DNA of 64,000 nt from the NCBI RefSeq assembly GCF_014203235.1, contig NZ_JACHIN010000001.1:1116001-1180000 (forward strand), written 5' to 3'. The notes under the pieces were generated by a model. The model did no database searches. It had not been told where the DNA came from and saw only the letters and a list, made by a program, of their open reading frames with translations. This document shows, in pieces, positions 59,284 to 64,000 of this stretch. A program made the position numbers and the translations under genes. The stretch's first letter is position 1; each line of letters begins with the position of its first letter. This DNA is from Nonomuraea endophytica (lineage in GTDB: Bacteria > Actinomycetota > Actinomycetes > Streptosporangiales > Streptosporangiaceae).

Positions 59284-60444
59284 TCAGTGGCGGGCGCGTT
59301 CGAGGGCGTCCCAGAAGCCGCGGCGGAGTGCGTGGCGGACCTCGTCGTGCAGCAGGAAGTCGATCGGGAGGGACGAGCCCTGCAGCAGCCGCGCCTCCAG
59401 GTCGGACGGCATGCGGGGCTTGCGGGCCAGCACCGCCTCCAGCCACAACGCGGGCGCGTCCCTGGCCACCGACTCGCCGAAGTCGTGCCCCTCTCGGTGC
59501 GCGGCCTTCACCGCGTCGGCCAGCGTGGTAGCGGCGCCGGTCGCGGCCGGGGTGGGGGTCGGGGCGGGCTGCGGGCCCGTGTAGGGGCCGAGCTGGGACG
59601 GCTGGTAGGACGACGGCGTTCCGTACTGGCCGGCGGACGGCGGTTGAGCCTGGATGGGGCCGGTGACGGGAGCCGAGGACGGGGGCTGCTGGGGTGGGGA
59701 CGGGGGTTCGGGCTGGTAGGTGTAGGTGGGCAGCGACGGCGGGCGGTTGCCGGGTGAGGCGGGCGCGGCCGGGCTGGGCTGCGGCGGGGGTGACGGCTGT
59801 GCGGGGATCTGGGCCGGGGGGAGCGACGGGGGCGGGGACGGGGGCAGGGAGGCGTGGGCGGCCTGGCCGTTGCTGACCGGCTGGTGGCCGTTGGCGGCCT
59901 CGGCGGCACCGGTGACCAGGTTGACGTACGGGCGCAGGTGGCCGCCGCCGATCTCGATGAGGTCGTCGCTCTCCTGGCGCAGCGTCCGGGAGACCGCCCA
60001 GCCGCCGTCGGCGGTGATGTGCACGACGGTCACCCGGATGCCCAGGTCCTGGGCGTCGCAGACGACCTGCGCGAGGTCCTCGTCGCCGCTGACCACGACG
60101 GCGTCGCAGATCGCGCTGTTGCGGGCCAGCGTCATCAGGTCGCGGTGGACCTGCGCGTCGACGCCCTCGCGGCGGCCCGGCCTGATGCGCGACAGGCGCA
60201 GCTTCAGGCCGGGGATGTCGGCGAGCGCGTCGTGCTCGGGCGTGCGGCGGCCTTCTACGGTCGCCTCGTACCAATAGCAACGCAGCAGCGGCAGTCCTGT
60301 GCGCTCGCGTGACAGGTTGGTCATGAGCTGCAGCAGGCCGGGATAGTCCCAGGCGACCGCTTCGCGATGGCGGGTCCCATGAACGGCCATCGCGCCGTCT
60401 GCCAGCAAGTAGCCAGCGTCCACGAACAGCGCGCAGCGATCCAC
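59284..60444 (-). CDS. NYN-domain (PIN-like) protein with Pro-rich linker
   Basis: A 386-residue protein from a GTG at 60444 (VDRCALFVDAGYLLADGAMA). The NYN/LabA-type domain (1-170) has ALFVDAGYLL with the first acidic residue, GVDAQVHRDLMTLARN, VVVSGDEDLAQVV and GIRVTVVHI. This fold is related to PIN nucleases and often cleaves RNA. A Pro/Gln/Ser-rich stretch of about 120 residues (190-310) connects to a helical C-terminal domain (FGESVARDAPALWLEAVLAR, DFLLHDEVRHALRRGFWDAL). The start at 60444 is favoured over longer frames. It is followed by an intrinsic terminator. Confidence 0.87.
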   Translation of the reverse strand: MDRCALFVDAGYLLADGAMAVHGTRHREAVAWDYPGLLQLMTNLSRERTGLPLLRCYWYEATVEGRRTPEHDALADIPGLKLRLSRIRPGRREGVDAQVHRDLMTLARNSAICDAVVVSGDEDLAQVVCDAQDLGIRVTVVHITADGGWAVSRTLRQESDDLIEIGGGHLRPYVNLVTGAAEAANGHQPVSNGQAAHASLPPSPPPSLPPAQIPAQPSPPPQPSPAAPASPGNRPPSLPTYTYQPEPPSPPQQPPSSAPVTGPIQAQPPSAGQYGTPSSYQPSQLGPYTGPQPAPTPTPAATGAATTLADAVKAAHREGHDFGESVARDAPALWLEAVLARKPRMPSDLEARLLQGSSLPIDFLLHDEVRHALRRGFWDALERARH

Positions 60445-60629
60445 GCGACACCGCCCCTTTCTAGGTGGCCCGACCTTCTGGCTCTGCACCGTCAGAGCCG
60501 GACTCGGCGGCCCTTTACCAGGGTAATGAAGCCAATGATCGTGCGAGGGTTAATCCCGACGATTCCGCCCTCGCCCGACGTTACGCCAGAGGATTTACGC
60601 GAACCGTACCAGTTTGTCCCGTTCAACGG

Positions 60630-62993
60630 TCACGACCGTGCGCGTACACTCACCGCCGCGACACCGAACAACACCGCATCCCTTCTGGAGACGATGCTCA
60701 GCCGTGGCCGCTCCCCCAGTTCGGCACTGAAGGTGTCCACGTCGACACCGAACGTGAGCCCGCTCGCCCCGTTCGACGACCCGTCGAACGTGTTGCCCGA
60801 GTCTCGTCCGCCCGCCTCCGGCCGCATGGCCGCGCCGCCGAGCGAGACCTTGTCGCCGGACAGGTCCGCGTCGCCCTCCCAGGTGACGAGTTCCAGCCGC
60901 GCGGGTGCCGCCGCCGGGATCAGTCCGCCGAGAGGCACGTCGAGCCGTCCCGCCGCGTTCTCCTCCCCGCCGATCTGCGTGGCCGTGTCGAGCACCACAG
61001 CCTGACTGTACGGCTGCGCGGGATCGGTGGCGATCACCACGAGGCTCCACCCGGCATGCTGCGAGATCCCCGGCTTCATGGGTGCGTCCGCCGCCCACCA
61101 CATCCCCCTCTTCTTGCTGCTGCTGACCAGCCCGGTCACGTCCGCGAACGCCTGGTAGGCGGGCCCCACGGGCAACTCGCGCGCCATGACCTGGTTGGGC
61201 CGGATCTTCACGTAACCGTCCCGCCCGGCCGGCCGGAACTTGATCGGCCCCGCCGTCTGGGTGCTGGCCGACCAGTAGAGCCCGGCCCACACGATCTGCC
61301 CGCCCGCGGGCAGGTCGAGCCTGGCCGCGCTGGACGCCTTGGTGCTGGCCACCCGGTCGCGGTCGAGCGGCTGCATGGTCCACAGGTCGTTGTCGCGCCG
61401 CTGTCCCTGCCTGCGCAGCGCCTCCGGGCAGCCCTGGCGGGTGGGCGGGCAGGTGAGCAGTGAGTTGCCGACCGCCCTGACCACGACCTTGCCGTCGGTG
61501 GCGAAGCGCGCGGGCGCGCCGTCCTCGCGCACCCCGATCGGCGAGACCGCCTTCACCTGCACGCCGCCCGCCTTGATCCGGACCGCGGGGCCGGCGCCTT
61601 CCGGGGCCGAGGCGGCCACGCGTACGCGCAGGAACACCGCCGTCGCCGAACCGCCCTTGAGCGGCCGCCGTACGCATTGGGCGCCGCGCTGGGCGACCTT
61701 GCACGACCAGCCGTCGACCGTGCCGACCGGTTTGACCGCGGCGACCGAGCTGCCCTTGCTCCCGCCGGTGATGAGCGTGACGCCTTCGGGCAGGGCGACG
61801 GTGGCGGCGAGTTCGTCGCTGGGTCCCCGGCCGGCGTTGCGCAGGCGGATGCCGATGATGCCGGGCTGGGCGCGTACCAGGGAACCGAGGGCCCCGATGG
61901 TCGCCGACAGCCTGGCCTTGCCGGGCTTGGACGTGGTCGGCGTGGGTGTGGGGGTGGGTTTGGGCTCGGGCTTCCTGGCCGGCTTCTCGCTGGGCGGCTC
62001 GACGGCCGGGGGCTCCTGGCGGGTGGGGCTCGGCGCGGCGGCCACCGGGGGCTTCTTGATCGGCTCCTCCCCCGAGACCAGGAGGAACGCGGCGACCGCC
62101 ACCCCGGCCGCCACCGTGCCGGCGACGGCCGCCTGCTGGCTCTTGGGCGCGCGGCGGATCCAGCCGAGCGCGTGGATGACGCCCGCGCCGGCGCCGCCCG
62201 CCGCCGCGCTCGCCTTGGCCAGCGCGGTCAGGTACCCGGCGAAGACCGGGCCGACGAAGAGCGGTCCGACGATGACGCGCAGCCCGCGGTTGACGTCGGT
62301 GAGCTCCAGCAGCACCGAGTTGCACTCGGCGCAGTCGCTGACGTGGTCGTCGACCGACTTGGAGTCGCGCCTGGCCAGGCCTCCCCTGACGTACGCGCCC
62401 ATCTTGCCGAGCACAGGACGGCAGGCCTGCTGGGGCGAGGCGGCCAGATGCATCTGCAGGTACGCCTGCCGTAGCCCCTCGCGGGCCCGGTAGGCCAGGG
62501 CGGCGACGCCGTTGGCCGACAGCCCGAGCAGCGGGCCGACCTCGGCGGCCTTGGAGTCTTCCACCTCGGTGTGCCACAGGACCGTGCGCCAGCGGTCGGG
62601 CAGCGACAGGAACGCTCGGGAGATCAGCGACTTCTCCAGCCCGGTGAGGGCGGGGTCGACGAAGGGCACCCCCGGGTCGAACAGCTCGATCTCGCCGGTG
62701 GTCACCTGGCGGCTCTCGACCCGGCCGCGGTCGTAGACGGTCCGGCGCACGACCGTCAGCAGGTACGGCCGGAACCCGGCGTCGGGACCGCCGCCGCGCC
62801 CCACCAAGTCGAGGATCTTGGTGAAGGACTCGGCGACCACGTCCTCGACGTCGGTTTCCCCCCGCACCAGCTGGCGGGCGAGGGCTCGGGCGGCGACGAC
62901 GTGGCGTTCGTAGAGCACGCCATAGGCGGCGGCGTTGCCGCCTCGTACCGCTTCGAGTAGATCTGCATCGCTTTGCGGCGATTCGACACTCAT
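60630..62993 (-). CDS. ECF sigma factor fused to zinc-finger motif, TM segment and external domain
   Basis: A 787-residue protein starting MSVESPQSDADLLEAVRGGN, with GAGG six bases upstream. Residues 10-95 are sigma region 2 (DVEDVVAESFTKILDLV). Residues 120-182 are region 4 (LISRAFLSLPDRWRTVLWHT; GLSANGVAALAYRAREGLR). An HxxxCxxC motif (His217, Cys221, Cys224) matches zinc-binding anti-sigma domains. A hydrophobic region lies at 236-256 and a clear TM at 286-307. A Pro/Lys/Thr linker (310-360) and a beta-rich extracellular part follow (LRNAGRGPSDELAATVALP; GWSLVVIATD; AVVLDTATQIGG). Sigma and anti-sigma are thus one polypeptide tethered to the membrane, and release may need proteolysis (inference). 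Confidence 0.88.
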   Translation of the reverse strand: MSVESPQSDADLLEAVRGGNAAAYGVLYERHVVAARALARQLVRGETDVEDVVAESFTKILDLVGRGGGPDAGFRPYLLTVVRRTVYDRGRVESRQVTTGEIELFDPGVPFVDPALTGLEKSLISRAFLSLPDRWRTVLWHTEVEDSKAAEVGPLLGLSANGVAALAYRAREGLRQAYLQMHLAASPQQACRPVLGKMGAYVRGGLARRDSKSVDDHVSDCAECNSVLLELTDVNRGLRVIVGPLFVGPVFAGYLTALAKASAAAGGAGAGVIHALGWIRRAPKSQQAAVAGTVAAGVAVAAFLLVSGEEPIKKPPVAAAPSPTRQEPPAVEPPSEKPARKPEPKPTPTPTPTTSKPGKARLSATIGALGSLVRAQPGIIGIRLRNAGRGPSDELAATVALPEGVTLITGGSKGSSVAAVKPVGTVDGWSCKVAQRGAQCVRRPLKGGSATAVFLRVRVAASAPEGAGPAVRIKAGGVQVKAVSPIGVREDGAPARFATDGKVVVRAVGNSLLTCPPTRQGCPEALRRQGQRRDNDLWTMQPLDRDRVASTKASSAARLDLPAGGQIVWAGLYWSASTQTAGPIKFRPAGRDGYVKIRPNQVMARELPVGPAYQAFADVTGLVSSSKKRGMWWAADAPMKPGISQHAGWSLVVIATDPAQPYSQAVVLDTATQIGGEENAAGRLDVPLGGLIPAAAPARLELVTWEGDADLSGDKVSLGGAAMRPEAGGRDSGNTFDGSSNGASGLTFGVDVDTFSAELGERPRLSIVSRRDAVLFGVAAVSVRARS

Positions 62994-63099
62994 AGTGACC
63001 TCACGATTACGCGGGGTTGCCCCGGCGAATCATTCCGCATTCCGCGTCATGACTAACCCGAAAGCTCGTCTTTGCCTTTGAAACCCTTTCGGAGGACAG

Positions 63100-63786
63100 A
63101 TGGACGAGGACATTCCAGGATCACTGCGCTCGCGCTGGCGCAAGAGGAGCCTGGAGGCCGGCTGGTCCCTGCCCGAGGACTGGTGGACGCCGGCGGTCGA
63201 ACACGCGATCAAGGCCGTGAACAGGGGCCACGACCTGATTCGCGCGTGCGCCGCACTCGGGGGAGCACGGGCACGGGCGGGGGTGGGCATCGGCGAGGGC
63301 ATGAACGACCTCGCCGCGCTCTTCACCGCGCTCGGGCTCGGCGAGCCGCCGTTCACCGCCGCGCGATCCTTCGCCGTGGGCTGGACCGAGGCGAGCTTCG
63401 CGCCGGTGAACGGGCTCTGCTGCGAGGACCCGTTCACCGGGCTGGCCACGCTGACCTACCTGCGCACCCGGCTGGCCGAGGTCTACCGGGGCTCGCTCGC
63501 CGCGCAGCACCGGCTGGTGGTGGCGGAGCCGTACGAGCGGCCGGGAGATCTGGCGGGACGGCTGGCGGCGATGCTCGCGCTGGCGGGAGCGGCGCGGCAG
63601 GCCTTCGCCGGCGACGAGACGCTGGCGCAGCTCGCGCCCGCCCGGGTGGGCGCGCTGGCCAGGGTGGGGCCCGCGCTGGTCCCGCGGCTGACCCCGCTGG
63701 AGGTGTTCAGGGTCTCGGTCAACCGGCTGCCCGACGGTTACGAGCAGGCTCTCACCCTGCTGCGAACCTTAAGCTTGGACCCATGA
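63100..63786 (+). CDS. Conserved hypothetical protein upstream of pyrE
   Basis: A 228-residue protein starting MDEDIPGSLRSRWRKRSLEA, with GGAGGACAG directly upstream. It is mainly helical and Ala/Leu-rich. Segments such as WWTPAVEHAIKAVNRGHDL and CCEDPFTGLATLTYLRTRLAEVY, the latter with a D-x-x-T-G-L-A element, recall the start of GGDEF-like regions (DxLTGLxNRxxL). The GGDEF catalytic site itself is absent. The function is unknown. Its stop overlaps the pyrE start as ATGA, so it is co-translated with pyrimidine synthesis. Confidence 0.75.
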   Translation: MDEDIPGSLRSRWRKRSLEAGWSLPEDWWTPAVEHAIKAVNRGHDLIRACAALGGARARAGVGIGEGMNDLAALFTALGLGEPPFTAARSFAVGWTEASFAPVNGLCCEDPFTGLATLTYLRTRLAEVYRGSLAAQHRLVVAEPYERPGDLAGRLAAMLALAGAARQAFAGDETLAQLAPARVGALARVGPALVPRLTPLEVFRVSVNRLPDGYEQALTLLRTLSLDP

Positions 63787-64000
63787 CGGATCGCGAGAAG
63801 CTGCTTGCCGAGATCAAGAACAAGGCCGTGGTGCACGGCAAGGTCATCCTGTCGTCGGGACAGGAGGCCGACAGCTATCTCGACCTGCGCCGGATCACGC
63901 TCGACGGCGTCGCCGCGCCGCTGGTCGGCCGGGTGCTGCTGGAGCTGACCTCGGACCTCGGCTACGACGCCGTGGGCGGGCTGACGCTGGGCGCCGACCC
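63783..64000 (+). CDS. pyrE: Orotate phosphoribosyltransferase (5' part)
   Basis: The first 72 codons are present and the gene runs off the right edge. It starts MTDREKLLAEIKNKAVVHGK. KVILSSGQEADSYLDLRRIT and VGGLTLGAD match the N-terminal half of bacterial PyrE, which converts orotate and PRPP to orotidine 5'-phosphate. The start overlaps the preceding gene as ATGA. Confidence 0.9.
   Translation, partial: MTDREKLLAEIKNKAVVHGKVILSSGQEADSYLDLRRITLDGVAAPLVGRVLLELTSDLGYDAVGGLTLGAD

Overview
The window is high-GC actinobacterial DNA. It carries SARP/AfsR and ECF regulators, a class I lysyl-tRNA synthetase, a nitrate-sensor-type histidine kinase, a TMEM175 channel and a baeRF/VLRF1-type release-factor homologue. 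GTG starts and ATGA stop/start overlaps are common. This suits a filamentous actinomycete, perhaps Streptosporangiales; the family-level guess is inference. No integrase, transposase, phage structural gene or CRISPR array was seen.

Region 1 (1-1.7 kb) holds core genes (YqeY-like protein, metallophosphoesterase) and tRNA-Pro(CGG). Region 2 (1.7-4.8 kb) holds a membrane pentapeptide-repeat protein, a lipoprotein and an AT-richer gap with nothing convincing. Region 3 (4.8-27.5 kb) is a large defence island. In order it holds Vsr (-), a Ser/Thr kinase fused to an FtsK-like core without a P-loop (+), then a tightly coupled minus-strand operon transcribed as giant GHKL-helicase, UvrD, DrmA-like helicase, DrmB/DUF1998 and RelE-UvrD. 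Divergent from that is a plus-strand operon: HTH-GHKL ATPase, unknown protein, DUF6339-like protein, a C5-methyltransferase paralogue lacking its catalytic Cys, and an intact C5-methyltransferase. This joins the DrmA/DrmB core of DISARM to a MORC/GHKL-type restriction module and a kinase. I saw no DrmC (PLD) gene, and Vsr is the only obvious nuclease. I propose it as a DISARM-like hybrid anti-phage system. A tRNA-Met remnant lies just beyond its right edge.

Region 4 (28-43 kb) is ordinary chromosome: RidA, an AfsR-type regulator, flavodoxin-like protein plus MFS exporter, a coupled SnoaL-codB-lysS-kinase operon, a glycosyltransferase, a ketopantoate-reductase-like enzyme and an orphan sensor kinase. 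Region 5 (43-54.6 kb) has an MBL hydrolase, a 46-residue zinc ribbon, a short Rho paralogue, an RlmA-like methyltransferase, an S9 peptidase homologue lacking catalytic Ser and His, and a signalling cluster (SpoIIE phosphatase, multi-HAMP hybrid kinase, response regulator).

Region 6 (54.6-64 kb) contains three copies of a dispersed repeat of about 120 bp, two of them next to 27-28 bp minisatellites. Its genes include a VLRF1-type factor, an APH-family kinase, TMEM175 with a coupled micro-gene, MarR, an NYN-domain protein, an ECF sigma factor fused to a zinc-finger anti-sigma motif, membrane segment and external domain, and the start of pyrE at the right edge.
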